A DNA stretch of 64,000 nt from JAPOXR01 sp965116115 (GTDB lineage Bacteria; Pseudomonadota; Alphaproteobacteria; Rhodobacterales; Rhodobacteraceae). The stretch's first letter is position 1, and each line of letters starts with the position of its first letter. Below are positions 1-8,801 of this stretch, in pieces. The translations under genes were made by a program, and so were the position numbers. Below the pieces are notes generated by a model. It did no database searches, was not told the DNA's origin, and saw only the letters and a program-made list of their open reading frames with translations. The DNA is taken from the NCBI GenBank assembly GCA_965116115.1, contig OZ220486.1, positions 2,046,001 through 2,110,000 of the forward strand, written 5' to 3'.

Positions 1-261
1 TAATATATCCGATAGTTTCGCGGCCGATTGCGGCATGGTCAATTGTTTACGTGGCTGGAAATCTGTGCTGAAATCAAGGACTGTCCTGTCTGATGCTCAG
101 CGTTGCTCGCCGGCCGACGGCAGCGGGCGAAACAGTCGGATCCGCCGTGCGACCGGTTGTGCGCTACTTGCTAATTCGGAGCCGGGCATGCCAGATGTTG
201 CGTCCGGCTGTAAAGTGTGGCAATCAGCTTTCCGGTTTATGACAACGATAGGAGGGTGGTC

Positions 262-1494
262 ATGAAGAAGAAGCGGGTAAGTTTCGCATGCGCGTCTGTA
301 TTGGCGGCAGGGTGCGCCCATGCGGTTGATCTTGAGGTCACGCATTGGTGGGTATCTGGCGGTGAAGCGGCGGCTGTCGCTGAATTCGCCAAGGCATTCA
401 ACGAAAAAACCGAGCACACATGGGTGGATGGTGCGATTGCGGGATCAGGAGGAACTGCGCGTCCGATCATGGTCAGCCGCATATTGGGCGGAGACCCGAT
501 GGGAGCGTTCCAGTTTAATCACGGACGGCAGGCCGAAGAGTTGATTCAAGCCGGCTTGCTGCTTGATCTTACCGATGTGGCGGAGGCTGAGGGCTGGAAA
601 AATATCGTTTATCCGTCGAAACTGCTTGACGCATGCACTTACGAGGGCCGCATCTACTGTGCGCCGGTCAATATCCATTCGACTCAGTGGCTTTGGCTTT
701 CCCATTCAGCTTTTGAGAATGCCGGCCTGCCGGTTCCGGCGAACTGGGATGAGTTCGTGGCGGCCGCTCCCGTGCTTCGGGAAGCGGGTGTCATTCCTCT
801 GGCGATGGGGCAGCAGTCTTGGCAGACCAACCTTGCCTTCGGCGCGATCAGCGTCGGGTTGCTTCCGAAGGAAGTCTGGGCCGCGGTCAATTTGGACAAG
901 GACGCGTCGGTCGCCGCCGGCCCTGAATACACGCGTGTGTTTCAGGCATTTGACGAGGCCCGGAAGCTGTCGACCGGGTCGAATGTGAATGAATGGAATC
1001 AAGCGACCAGTCTGGTGATCACGGGGAAAGCCGGCGGACAAATCCACGGCGACTGGGCCCAAGGGGAATTCCAGGTCGCCGGTCAGGTTGCCGGCGTTGA
1101 CTACAGTTGTCTTCCCGGCTTGGGCTTTGAAGGTGTTCTCGACACCGCCGGCGACGCCTTCTACTTTCCGGCCGTCGATGACGAGGAAATTACCGCGGCC
1201 CAGAAAGAACTGGCCGCCCTGCTGCTCAGCCCGGATGTCCAGGTCGCGTTTAACTTGAAAAAGGGTTCTTTGCCGGTTCGGGGTGACGTTGACCTTGGAG
1301 CCGCGAATGACTGCATGAAAAAAGGGCTGGATATCCTCGCTTCCGGCAATGTGCTCCCTTCCACCGATATCGTCTTTTCCCAGGACACCACCAATCAACT
1401 CAACGATTTGATGACGGCGTTCTGGAATGACCACTCAATGAGTGTGGAAGAAGTTCAGGCGTCCTACGCGGATATCATCAGAAACGCCGATTGA
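262..1494 (+). CDS. Carbohydrate ABC transporter substrate-binding protein
   Basis: Periplasmic solute-binding protein of the family-1 extracellular sugar-binding type, 410 residues, expected to deliver a sugar or sugar derivative to the permeases encoded just downstream. The N-terminus (MKKKRVSFACASVLAAGCAHA) is a signal peptide; mature protein starts near VDLEVTHWW. Typical internal signatures are visible: a Trp-rich start of the mature domain, the GDPMGAFQFNHGRQ segment, and the C-terminal run with SPDVQVAFNLKKGSLPVR. The start is set at 262 because GGAGG at 251-255 lies 6 nt upstream; an in-frame ATG at 217 lacks a ribosome site and would bury the signal peptide. First gene of an apparent six-gene operon. 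Substrate not determinable; the neighbouring oxidoreductase and isomerase suggest a sugar needing oxidation or epimerisation. Confidence 0.93.
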   Translation: MKKKRVSFACASVLAAGCAHAVDLEVTHWWVSGGEAAAVAEFAKAFNEKTEHTWVDGAIAGSGGTARPIMVSRILGGDPMGAFQFNHGRQAEELIQAGLLLDLTDVAEAEGWKNIVYPSKLLDACTYEGRIYCAPVNIHSTQWLWLSHSAFENAGLPVPANWDEFVAAAPVLREAGVIPLAMGQQSWQTNLAFGAISVGLLPKEVWAAVNLDKDASVAAGPEYTRVFQAFDEARKLSTGSNVNEWNQATSLVITGKAGGQIHGDWAQGEFQVAGQVAGVDYSCLPGLGFEGVLDTAGDAFYFPAVDDEEITAAQKELAALLLSPDVQVAFNLKKGSLPVRGDVDLGAANDCMKKGLDILASGNVLPSTDIVFSQDTTNQLNDLMTAFWNDHSMSVEEVQASYADIIRNAD

Positions 1495-1509
1495 CTGCCG
1501 CGAAAACGT

Positions 1510-1553
1510 CCGGCGCGCCGCCTCGGTTCACAATGCCGCCGGCGGCGCGTCGG
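1510..1553 (+). terminator. Intercistronic GC-rich hairpin after binding-protein gene
   Basis: Arms 1510-1522 and 1541-1553 pair at 12 of 13 positions (one G-T) around an 18-nt loop, followed by a short TTTC. It sits between the binding-protein and permease genes. In ABC operons such hairpins often act as partial terminators or 3' mRNA stabilisers that keep binding protein in excess. The weak T tract argues against full termination. Confidence 0.45.
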
Positions 1554-1668
1554 TTTCAACTCAGAGGTGCTTTTGAATTGATGACGTCATTGCCGGACAG
1601 GTCAGGAAAAACCTGAAATGAAACCTCGCCGGCGATTCAACAGAGCCTGACAGCGGGCAGGGCCGGGA

Positions 1669-2973
1669 TTGCACGAAATGCAGCGACCGGGAATCGAACT
1701 CTGGTTCATTCGCCTGGCGGCACTGGCCGCGGCCTCCTTCGTTCTGTCTCTCGTGGGCGTTTTTGCCGACATCACGGGGGCGGCCGCTTGGCTGTTCCTG
1801 TTCGGTTCCATGGCGTGTGCCGGACTCCTGTTCCGCCGGGCCGCCGGGATCAGCCTGCCGGGCCGGCTTTCACGTCCGGTTCTCGGCTGGCAGGCAGCTG
1901 CGGCCGCTGCTCTGGCGCTGTGGGTTTTTGGCCAGAATTGGTGGCAGTCGACATTCCCTCTCTTCAGGGAGGGGAGGGAAATCTGGAGTGTTTTTGAGCC
2001 TTTGGCTTTGTTCGGCGCGGCCTTTCTCTCGGTTGTCGGTTTCGCCGTCCTGACAGTTTCCTCGCTCGACAGGGCACGGTCCAAACCCGGAAGGATCGAA
2101 CATGCCTTCGCCGTGAACCTTCCGGCGAAGATCGCTGCCGTTCCGATGGCCTGCACCGCCGTCGGAGTCTTTGTCATCGCTACGGCATGGACAATTTACC
2201 ATTCCTTCACGAAATCGAAGCTGTTGCCGAACAGCAGGCTGGTCGGCTTGGATCAGTACGAACGTCTCTGGTCAACTGACCGGTGGATCATATCGATCAA
2301 GAATCTGGCGATCTACGGCGTGTGCGCTTTGGTCTTTTCTCTGGTCATCGGTTTTCTGCTGGCGGCGCTGATGGACCAGAAGATCAGGTTTGAAAACACA
2401 TTCCGCACGATATTCCTCTATCCATACGCATTGTCATTCATTGTGACGGGACTTGCCTGGCAATGGATCCTCACCCCCGAGTTCGGCGTGCAGAACATTG
2501 TCCGCGGCTTGGGCTTCGAGAGTTTTGAGTTCAATCCGCTGTTCGATGCTGACATTGTTATCTACGGCATTCTGCTCGCGGGCCTGTGGCAGGGGACCGG
2601 CCTGATCATGGTGCTGATGCTTGCCGGGCTGCGCGGGATAGACCAAGAAATCTGGAAGGCCGCGCGCGTCGACGGGATTCCCGCTTGGAAGACCTACCTG
2701 TTCATAGTGATTCCGATGATGCGGCCGGTCTTCATAACCACTCTGGTCATCCTCTCATCCGGTATCATCCGTGTCTACGACCTCGTCGTGGCGCAGACAT
2801 CGGGAGGTCCCGGTCTCGCTTCGGAAGTTCCGGCGAAGTATGTTTTTGACTACATGTTCGGCGGACAAAATCTCGGGCAGGGGTTCGCCGCATCGACAAT
2901 GATGCTGCTGAGCGTGCTGATCATTTTGGTTCCTTGGGCGTATCTGGAGTTCGGAGGACGCCGCAGTGCGTGA
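1669..2973 (+). CDS. Sugar ABC permease (MalF type) with N-terminal membrane extension
   Basis: Inner-membrane permease of the binding-protein-dependent transport family. The C-terminal ~280 residues form a normal MalF-like unit: a membrane span near 158-176, a conserved NSRLVGLDQYERLW stretch, and the EAA loop EIWKAARVDGIPAWKTYLF that docks on the ATPase. It is 434 residues against about 290-320 for usual sugar permeases. The extra ~150 N-terminal residues contain about four further hydrophobic spans (roughly 12-31, 37-55, 71-90, 110-130). Start may be TTG 1669 or ATG 1678; neither has a strong ribosome site. It overlaps the next permease gene by 8 nt, so the two are surely co-translated. 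Confidence 0.88.
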   Translation: MHEMQRPGIELWFIRLAALAAASFVLSLVGVFADITGAAAWLFLFGSMACAGLLFRRAAGISLPGRLSRPVLGWQAAAAAALALWVFGQNWWQSTFPLFREGREIWSVFEPLALFGAAFLSVVGFAVLTVSSLDRARSKPGRIEHAFAVNLPAKIAAVPMACTAVGVFVIATAWTIYHSFTKSKLLPNSRLVGLDQYERLWSTDRWIISIKNLAIYGVCALVFSLVIGFLLAALMDQKIRFENTFRTIFLYPYALSFIVTGLAWQWILTPEFGVQNIVRGLGFESFEFNPLFDADIVIYGILLAGLWQGTGLIMVLMLAGLRGIDQEIWKAARVDGIPAWKTYLFIVIPMMRPVFITTLVILSSGIIRVYDLVVAQTSGGPGLASEVPAKYVFDYMFGGQNLGQGFAASTMMLLSVLIILVPWAYLEFGGRRSA

Positions 2974-3868
2974 ACCGCCCCGCATGCGGGAAGAGCCCAG
3001 AGGACCAGCTCCGAGAAAAACCCTGTCACGGCGGAATATCTTCCTTTACGGCACACTGATCGTTATCGCGGTCTATTATCTGGTGCCGCTCTACGTTATG
3101 GTGGTGACGAGCCTGAAGGGAATGCCTGAAATCCGGGTCGGCAACATATTTTCCCCGCCTCTCGAAATCACCTTTGAGCCATGGGTCAAGGCATGGTCCG
3201 AAGCCTGCACCGGCCTGAACTGCGACGGGTTGTCGCGCGGCTTCTGGAATTCGGTGCGCATCACCGTGCCTTCGGTCATCGTGTCGATCGCCGTGGCCAG
3301 CGTCAACGGCTACGCGCTGGCGAACTGGCGTTTCAAAGGGGCCGATCTGTTTTTCACGATCCTGATTTTCGGCGCGTTCATTCCCTATCAAGTGATGATC
3401 TATCCGATTGTCATTCTGCTGCGGGAAATCAATCTCTACACGGAACTGTCAGGGCTGGTGATCGTGCATACAATTTTCGGCATGCCGATACTGACTCTGC
3501 TTTTCCGCAACCACTTCGCTTCTCTTCCTCAGGAACTCTTCAAGGCGGCGCGCGTCGACGGCGCCGGGTTCTGGGGAATTTACCTGCGCATAATGATGCC
3601 GATGTCGCTGCCCATATTTGTAGTCGCGGTCATTCTCCAGGTGACCGGCATCTGGAACGATTTTCTTTTCGGCGTGATCTATGCCAAACCGGACAGCTAT
3701 CCGATGACGGTGCAGCTGAACAATATCGTCAACTCGGTCCAGGGCGTGAAGGAATACAATGTCAACATGGCGGCGACGATACTGACGGGACTGGTTCCTC
3801 TCGCGATCTATTTTGTTTCAGGCAAGCTTTTTGTGCGCGGGATCGCGGCCGGGGCGGTCAAGGGTTGA
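2966..3868 (+). CDS. Sugar ABC permease (MalG type)
   Basis: Second inner-membrane permease of the sugar importer, 300 residues, normal length. The N-terminal cytosolic tail is Arg-rich, followed by a first span (LYGTLIVIAVYYLVPLYVMV), the periplasmic loop typical of MalG with WVKAWSEACTGLNCDG, further spans, and the EAA motif ELFKAARVDGAGFWGIYLRI. GTG start at 2966 overlaps the MalF-type gene by 8 nt. Forms a heterodimer with the preceding permease. Confidence 0.92.
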   Translation: MREPPRMREEPRGPAPRKTLSRRNIFLYGTLIVIAVYYLVPLYVMVVTSLKGMPEIRVGNIFSPPLEITFEPWVKAWSEACTGLNCDGLSRGFWNSVRITVPSVIVSIAVASVNGYALANWRFKGADLFFTILIFGAFIPYQVMIYPIVILLREINLYTELSGLVIVHTIFGMPILTLLFRNHFASLPQELFKAARVDGAGFWGIYLRIMMPMSLPIFVVAVILQVTGIWNDFLFGVIYAKPDSYPMTVQLNNIVNSVQGVKEYNVNMAATILTGLVPLAIYFVSGKLFVRGIAAGAVKG

Positions 3869-3872
3869 CGGC

Positions 3873-4949
3873 ATGGCGTACTCGGTCGAAATCAAGCATC
3901 TGGATCTCAGCTTCGGCGCAGTCGATGTGCTGAAGGATCTGAACCTTGGAATCCATGAGGGCGAGTTTCTGGTGCTGCTGGGAGCTTCCGGCTGCGGCAA
4001 GTCGACTTTGCTGAACTGCATAGCCGGTCTGCTGGAAGTCACCGACGGCCAGATTTTCATCAACGGACGGAACGTGACCTGGGAGCAGCCTTCCGAGCGC
4101 GGCATCGGTATGGTGTTTCAATCCTATGCGCTCTACCCGCAGATGAGCGTGAAAGGAAATCTCAGCTTCGGCCTGAAGAACGCTGGTCATGCGAAGCCGG
4201 AGATTGAGAAAAGGGTCGCCGAGGCGGCGCGCCTCCTTCGTATCGAACCTCTGCTGAGAAGGCGGCCGGCAGCGCTTTCCGGCGGGCAGAGGCAGCGCGT
4301 GGCCATAGGCCGGGCGCTTGTGCGCGATGTCGACGTCTTTCTGTTTGACGAGCCTCTGAGTAATCTGGATGCGAAACTGAGGAGCGATCTGCGCGTTGAG
4401 ATCAAGCGGCTGCATCAGCAGCTCAGGAACACCATGATTTACGTCACGCATGATCAGATCGAGGCGATGACACTCGCCGACCGTATCGCCATACTGCGCG
4501 GGGGAAAGATACAGCAGCTGGATTCCCCTGGCGAAATCTACAACCGGCCGGAAACCAAGTATGTGGCTGAGTTCATCGGCTCCCCGGCGATGAACTTCTT
4601 TTCCGGTAAAATTGAGAACGGCGCTTTTCTCGCCGAGGGCGCGCGAATCGGGCTGGACAGTTACCGCTGGACGAACGGGCCTGTGGAAGGAGCGGCTTGG
4701 CTCGGCATCCGCCCTGAGCATGTTGTCATCGGCGAGGAAGCGGCAAACATGCCGTTTTCCGCCGGAGTGGAGGTTGAACTGTTCGAGCCCATGGGCGCGG
4801 ACACTTTGATATGGACTTCGATCGGCAGGCAACCCTTTCATTTCTTTCTTGACGGCCGGAAAAGAGTCTCTGTCGGCGATAAATTGACAGTCGGATTGGA
4901 TGTTGAACGCGGCTCGATTTTCGATGACGCGAATGAGGCCCGGTTATAG
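3873..4949 (+). CDS. Sugar ABC transporter ATP-binding protein (MalK/UgpC type)
   Basis: ATPase that powers the sugar importer, 358 residues. Walker A GASGCGKST (about 36-44), signature LSGGQRQRVAIGRAL, Walker B VFLFDEPLSNLD and the H-loop YVTHD are intact; the C-terminal ~120 residues form the TOBE regulatory domain of the CUT1/MalK subfamily. ATG 3873 gives a standard MalK start (MAYSVEIKHLDLSFG) 4 nt after the MalG-type stop. An in-frame upstream ATG at 3813 lies inside the previous gene and is less likely. Part of the 262-6986 operon. Confidence 0.94.
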   Translation: MAYSVEIKHLDLSFGAVDVLKDLNLGIHEGEFLVLLGASGCGKSTLLNCIAGLLEVTDGQIFINGRNVTWEQPSERGIGMVFQSYALYPQMSVKGNLSFGLKNAGHAKPEIEKRVAEAARLLRIEPLLRRRPAALSGGQRQRVAIGRALVRDVDVFLFDEPLSNLDAKLRSDLRVEIKRLHQQLRNTMIYVTHDQIEAMTLADRIAILRGGKIQQLDSPGEIYNRPETKYVAEFIGSPAMNFFSGKIENGAFLAEGARIGLDSYRWTNGPVEGAAWLGIRPEHVVIGEEAANMPFSAGVEVELFEPMGADTLIWTSIGRQPFHFFLDGRKRVSVGDKLTVGLDVERGSIFDDANEARL

Positions 4950-5088
4950 TCCCCGCCGCGCAGGCGAAGAGACGGCGTCCCGCATAGTGAATTCTCACGA
5001 TTCCGGAATCTCTTGGGCGGATGCGCGGCACAGCGGGTTTCCCGGTCAGAATCATGCTGCGTACCCTCCGTGACAAAAGGCGATATCC

Positions 5089-5847
5089 ATGAGCAAATAT
5101 TCTTACCAACTGTATTCATCGCGGAAATTCGGGCCGCTTCATGAAACGCTCGGAATGCTGGCTGAGACCGGTTACGCGCATGTCGAGTGTTTCGGCGCGC
5201 TGCTGTCGGACCCTGATCTGGCCCTCGGGCTGTCAGACACAGGTCTCGGCATGCCGACCGCCCATGTCAATCTTGAAACGGTCGAAGCGGAGCCCGGACG
5301 GGTGATCGCGCTTGCGAAACGGCTGGGAGTGGGACAGTTGTACGCGCCCTATCTGATGCCCGGGGAACGGCCGTCGACATCACAGGGCTGGGCCGGATTC
5401 GGGCGCCGGCTTGCGGCTGCGGGCCGACCCCTTTTTGACGCGGGCTTAGGCTTCGGCTGGCACAATCATGATTTCGAGTTCCACGCCTGTGATGACGGCC
5501 GCATGCCGATCACCTGTATAATGGAAGCCGATGAGAGACTGCTCCTTGAGTTGGACGTCGCATGGGTGCAGGCGGCGGGCGGGGATCCGTTGCACTGGAT
5601 CAGCCATTTTACGGGCAGGATCGGCGCGGTGCACATCAAAGACATCGCTCCGGAGGGATGCTGCGAGGACGAGGACGGGTGGGCCGATATCGGCTACGGG
5701 GTGATGAACTGGAAAACGCTGCTTGCCGCGATCGGTGACGCGCCGCATATCTGCCGGGTGGTGGAACACGACAATCCCAGCGACGACCAGCGCTTCGCGG
5801 AAAGATCTTTGTCGTCGATCAGGGCTATGGAGGAAGAGGCGCAATGA
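5089..5847 (+). CDS. Sugar phosphate isomerase/epimerase (AP-endonuclease-2-like TIM barrel)
   Basis: Cytosolic TIM-barrel protein, 252 residues. Metal-ligand segments typical of the family are seen: ECFGAL near the N-terminus, WHNHDFEF in the middle, LELDVAWVQAAGGDP and GAVHIKDI. Such enzymes isomerise or epimerise sugars or keto-inositols. The gene follows the importer ATPase after ~140 nt and overlaps the downstream oxidoreductase gene by ATGA, so the two products probably work on the same imported sugar. The exact reaction cannot be read from sequence. Confidence 0.85.
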   Translation: MSKYSYQLYSSRKFGPLHETLGMLAETGYAHVECFGALLSDPDLALGLSDTGLGMPTAHVNLETVEAEPGRVIALAKRLGVGQLYAPYLMPGERPSTSQGWAGFGRRLAAAGRPLFDAGLGFGWHNHDFEFHACDDGRMPITCIMEADERLLLELDVAWVQAAGGDPLHWISHFTGRIGAVHIKDIAPEGCCEDEDGWADIGYGVMNWKTLLAAIGDAPHICRVVEHDNPSDDQRFAERSLSSIRAMEEEAQ

Positions 5848-6986
5848 CTGCATTCGGCATAGGAATCATCGGGTGCGGCAACATCTTTCCGACCTATATC
5901 AATCTTATGCCTGTGTTCGCGGGAATGGAAGTTCGAGCTGTAGCGGACATTGACAGCGGGAAAGCCCGCCGCCGCAGTGAGGAATTCGGCGTCCCCGCAC
6001 TGTCCCCGGATGATCTGATGGCTTCGGACGACATTGATGTCATCGTCAACCTGACAGTTCCCGACGCGCATTATCGGGTTTCCAGACAGATTCTTGAGGC
6101 GGGTAAGCATGTCTACAGCGAAAAGCCGCTGGTTCTGCGTCTTGAGGACGGACGGGAGCTTCAGCGTCTGGCAAAAGAACGCGACCTTCGGATCGGTTCG
6201 GCTCCCGATACCTTTCTCGGCGCCCCCCATCAGCAGGCGAGAGCATGCATAGACGATGGCCGGATCGGCGAGATCACCGCGGGGACAGCTCACGTCATGA
6301 GCCGCGGCATGGAGCACTGGCACCCGAATCCGGACTTCTTCTTCCTGCCCGGCGGCGGACCTGTGCTGGATATCGGTCCGTACTACGTCACCAACCTGAT
6401 TCAACTCGCCGGTCCTGTCCGGCGTGTCGCCGCGCTTTCCACGATGCCCCGCCCGACGCGTACGATCAGCGCTGACTGCCCACGCAAAGGCGAAGACATT
6501 CCCGTCAGAACGCCGACGAACATTCATGCGCTGCTTGATTTCCGCTCCGGCGCCTCCGTGACGCTGTCAGCGAGTTGGGATGTATGGTCGCACCGGCATT
6601 CCTGCATGGAGATTTACGGCTCCGAAGGGTCCTTGTTCATTCCCGATCCCAATTTCTTCGGCGGAAAGCTCGAATTCGCCGGGAAGGACGGGGTTGTGAA
6701 AGAAATTTCCGCCCGGGACCATCCGCTCGGCAAACCGAATCAGTTCCAGTCCTCATCAAACGGGTTGTCGAACTATCGGTCCGCGGGACTTGCCGACATG
6801 GTTCAGGCGATCCGGAACAACAGGCCGCACCGCTGCTCCTTTGATCTCGCGCTTCATGCGGTCGATGTCATGACCTCGATTCTCAATGCCGGCGAAGCGG
6901 AGGCATGGATCGAACTCTCCACTGACTGCAGCCGTCCGGAACCACTCGGTTCCCACGAAGCGTGGAAGCTGCTGGCGCCAGGCTGA
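5844..6986 (+). CDS. Gfo/Idh/MocA family NAD(P)-dependent oxidoreductase
   Basis: 380-residue dehydrogenase. The N-terminal Rossmann fold carries GIIGCGNIFPTY, followed by ADIDSGKA (dinucleotide ribose contact) and the family signature SEKPL, where the Lys is catalytic. The C-terminal domain has GGGPVLDIGPYYVTNLIQL, typical of the GFO_IDH_MocA C-terminal region. Substrates in this family are sugars, inositols and their derivatives. The start overlaps the upstream isomerase by four bases (ATGA), giving translational coupling. Last gene of the sugar operon. Confidence 0.91.
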   Translation: MTAFGIGIIGCGNIFPTYINLMPVFAGMEVRAVADIDSGKARRRSEEFGVPALSPDDLMASDDIDVIVNLTVPDAHYRVSRQILEAGKHVYSEKPLVLRLEDGRELQRLAKERDLRIGSAPDTFLGAPHQQARACIDDGRIGEITAGTAHVMSRGMEHWHPNPDFFFLPGGGPVLDIGPYYVTNLIQLAGPVRRVAALSTMPRPTRTISADCPRKGEDIPVRTPTNIHALLDFRSGASVTLSASWDVWSHRHSCMEIYGSEGSLFIPDPNFFGGKLEFAGKDGVVKEISARDHPLGKPNQFQSSSNGLSNYRSAGLADMVQAIRNNRPHRCSFDLALHAVDVMTSILNAGEAEAWIELSTDCSRPEPLGSHEAWKLLAPG

Positions 6987-7311
6987 AAGGCGGAGGAAAA
7001 TCAGGCAACACGCATCAAGCTGCATCTGGATTTGCGGAATGTAATGACGGTTGGTTTGATGAATGGTATCTTGCGATATTCGTTATTACCGCATCGCTGA
7101 TAAAATCAGCGTCGTGGGTCTGACGACATTGTAGTCGAGCTTATCTGAGGACCGGTTTCAGGACAGTGTAGGGACGCGATGGGACAACAGGACGCCCGTA
7201 CAACCATTAAATGCATCACCGGGTTCAGCCGGCGGCTCTCTGTCAGAATCAAGAGTATCGCACCCGCTTGATCCGCATACAACATGTAGATCCGCCTCAA
7301 TCGCGGTCTAC
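6987..7311. other. Gene-free spacer before the IS5 element
   Basis: About 325 bp between the sugar operon and the insertion sequence. No open frame with family-like content was recognised on either strand. A short inverted sequence, CGCTGATAAAATCAGCG near 7094-7110, can form a hairpin and might end the operon, though no T tract follows. Any promoter that once served the TRAP operon downstream may lie here, now separated from it by the insertion. Confidence 0.4.
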
Positions 7312-7313
7312 TA

Positions 7314-8232
7314 GGTTGTGTCCTCAAATATTTGACATGCCGAGCTGGTTGCGGCACAGTGCCGCACGACCAGCGGTGAGAATGCTTGAAGGAGATTTGA
7401 AATGATCGGCAGCCGGCATGACATGACGAACGAGCAATGGCAGCGGATGGAGCGTGTGATGCCGAAAGGCCTGCCCGGGCCGCCGCGCAAGGACGACCGT
7501 AAGGTAATGGATGGGATATTTTTCGTGCTGCGCACCGGCATGCCATGGCGGGATCTGCCCGAGCGTTACGGGCCTTACACGACTTGTTACAACCGTTTTA
7601 CCCGCTGGAGCAAATCGGGCCGCTGGCAGAAGATTCTTGAAGATCTTCAACGGCTTGAAGAAGCGGAAGAAGAAGCCGCGGACGAAAAAGACGACGGCGA
7701 TCCGGCGCCGCGGAGCCGGATGATCGACTCGTCGTCGATCCGCGCTCACCGCCATGCCGCCGGGTCGCGCAAGGACGGCGAGCCGCAGGAGATCGGGCGT
7801 TCCCGGGGCGGATGGACGACGAAGATTCATGCCATGGTCGACGGCAAGGGCGGGCTGCGCCGCATGCGCTTGTCGCCCGGGCAGGCCGCCGACTGCGCCG
7901 AGGCGGCGCCCCTTCTTGACGGCCTTGAAGCCGGCTGCGTCCTGATCGCCGACAAGGCTTACGACACCGAGGCCGTTCTCAAGCAGGCGGCGGAAGCCGG
8001 CTGCCGGGCCGTCATTCCGTCGAAGTCGAACCGCAGGCAGCAGCGGCCGCTGGATAAAGCTGTCTATGCGAAGCGCAATGTCATTGAGCGTTTCTTCGGA
8101 AGAATCAAAGAGTTCCGGCGGGTCGCGACCCGCTTTGACAAGCGGGCCCGCAACTTCGCCGCCGCTGTCATCCTGACCGTCATCCGCTGCATGCTGCGGA
8201 ATGACGCAAAGGGGATAATTGAGTCCACTACC
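7314..8232 (+). mobile_element. Complete IS5-family insertion sequence (IS427-like), copy 1
   Basis: A 919-bp element bounded by imperfect inverted ends: the left end begins GGTTGTGTCCTCAA and the reverse complement of the right end reads GGTAGTGGACTCAA. It is flanked by TA at 7312-7313 and 8233-8234, fitting the TA target duplication of IS427-group elements. It carries one full-length transposase. A second, damaged copy of the same element begins at 48195 with a near-identical left end. The insertion lies only ~60 bp upstream of the TRAP operon and reads in the same direction. Confidence 0.88.
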
Positions 8233-8235
8233 TAA
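7402..8235 (+). CDS. IS5-family transposase, full length
   Basis: 277-residue DDE transposase. The N-terminal part has the DUF4096-type segment (VLRTGMPWRDLPERYGPYTT) and the catalytic core shows Asp in MIDSSSIRAH, Asp in LIADKAYD and Glu in NVIERFFGRIKEFRRVATR. GAAGGAGAT at 7388-7396 is a good ribosome site for the ATG at 7402. The TAA stop at 8233-8235 is formed by the TA target duplication plus one flanking base, so it lies outside the element itself. No frameshift is seen, so the enzyme may be active. Confidence 0.93.
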   Translation: MIGSRHDMTNEQWQRMERVMPKGLPGPPRKDDRKVMDGIFFVLRTGMPWRDLPERYGPYTTCYNRFTRWSKSGRWQKILEDLQRLEEAEEEAADEKDDGDPAPRSRMIDSSSIRAHRHAAGSRKDGEPQEIGRSRGGWTTKIHAMVDGKGGLRRMRLSPGQAADCAEAAPLLDGLEAGCVLIADKAYDTEAVLKQAAEAGCRAVIPSKSNRRQQRPLDKAVYAKRNVIERFFGRIKEFRRVATRFDKRARNFAAAVILTVIRCMLRNDAKGIIESTT

Positions 8236-8294
8236 TGAAGTGATGCATTTCGGAGTTTGATCGGTGGTTTGCAAAGAGGGAGGATGTGGAGCAT

Positions 8295-8801
8295 ATGGTT
8301 CAGCTGCTCCGCGGTCTAAGAATCCTCAACAAGAGGATCGCTGATACCGCTTACGTCACGAGTGGATTTTTGGTCGCCGTGATCACCGTCGTGGTCGCCG
8401 CTGGCGTCTTCTGGCGCTACGTGCTGAACGATTCCCTTTCATGGACAGAAGAAGTCGCGCGCTACCTGTTGATCTGGCTGGCAGCGGTCGGGTCTATTGT
8501 TGCCATGCGTCGCCGCCGGCATGTGGCGATCGATATCATTCCAGACATGTTCTCTGGCATTGGCAGTCGGATGATCCGTTTTCTGATCGCCATCGTCATC
8601 ATCATGACCTGCGCGGTCATGAGCTATTTCGGATGGATCCTCGCCTGGAACGCCTGGGGGCAGACAGCGTCGAGTTTCTACTTGCCCCTCTTCTACACAA
8701 CTGCGGCCATCCCCGTGGCGACATCTGGTTTCTTGTTGATCGCAGTCGAGCAGGCCCTTGAAGAAGTATTGAACGACAGCGCGGAGGGGGCCGCATTATG
8801 A
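8295..8801 (+). CDS. dctQ: TRAP transporter small permease
   Basis: Small membrane subunit of a tripartite ATP-independent periplasmic transporter, 168 residues with four hydrophobic spans (about 20-40, 50-72, 92-113, 135-155). Conserved DctQ features are WRYVLNDSLSWTEEVARYLLIW and RRRRHVAIDII. ATG 8295 is preferred, with GGGAGG at 8278-8283; a GTG at 8286 in the same frame lies too close to that site. It overlaps dctM by ATGA. The first gene of the TRAP operon, lying just after the IS5 element. Confidence 0.92.
   Translation: MVQLLRGLRILNKRIADTAYVTSGFLVAVITVVVAAGVFWRYVLNDSLSWTEEVARYLLIWLAAVGSIVAMRRRRHVAIDIIPDMFSGIGSRMIRFLIAIVIIMTCAVMSYFGWILAWNAWGQTASSFYLPLFYTTAAIPVATSGFLLIAVEQALEEVLNDSAEGAAL

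Noticed and set aside
706..1434. 242-codon minus-strand frame inside the sugar-binding protein gene
   Set aside because: It is the antisense of a clear coding sequence, with no family signature; high GC alone explains the open frame.
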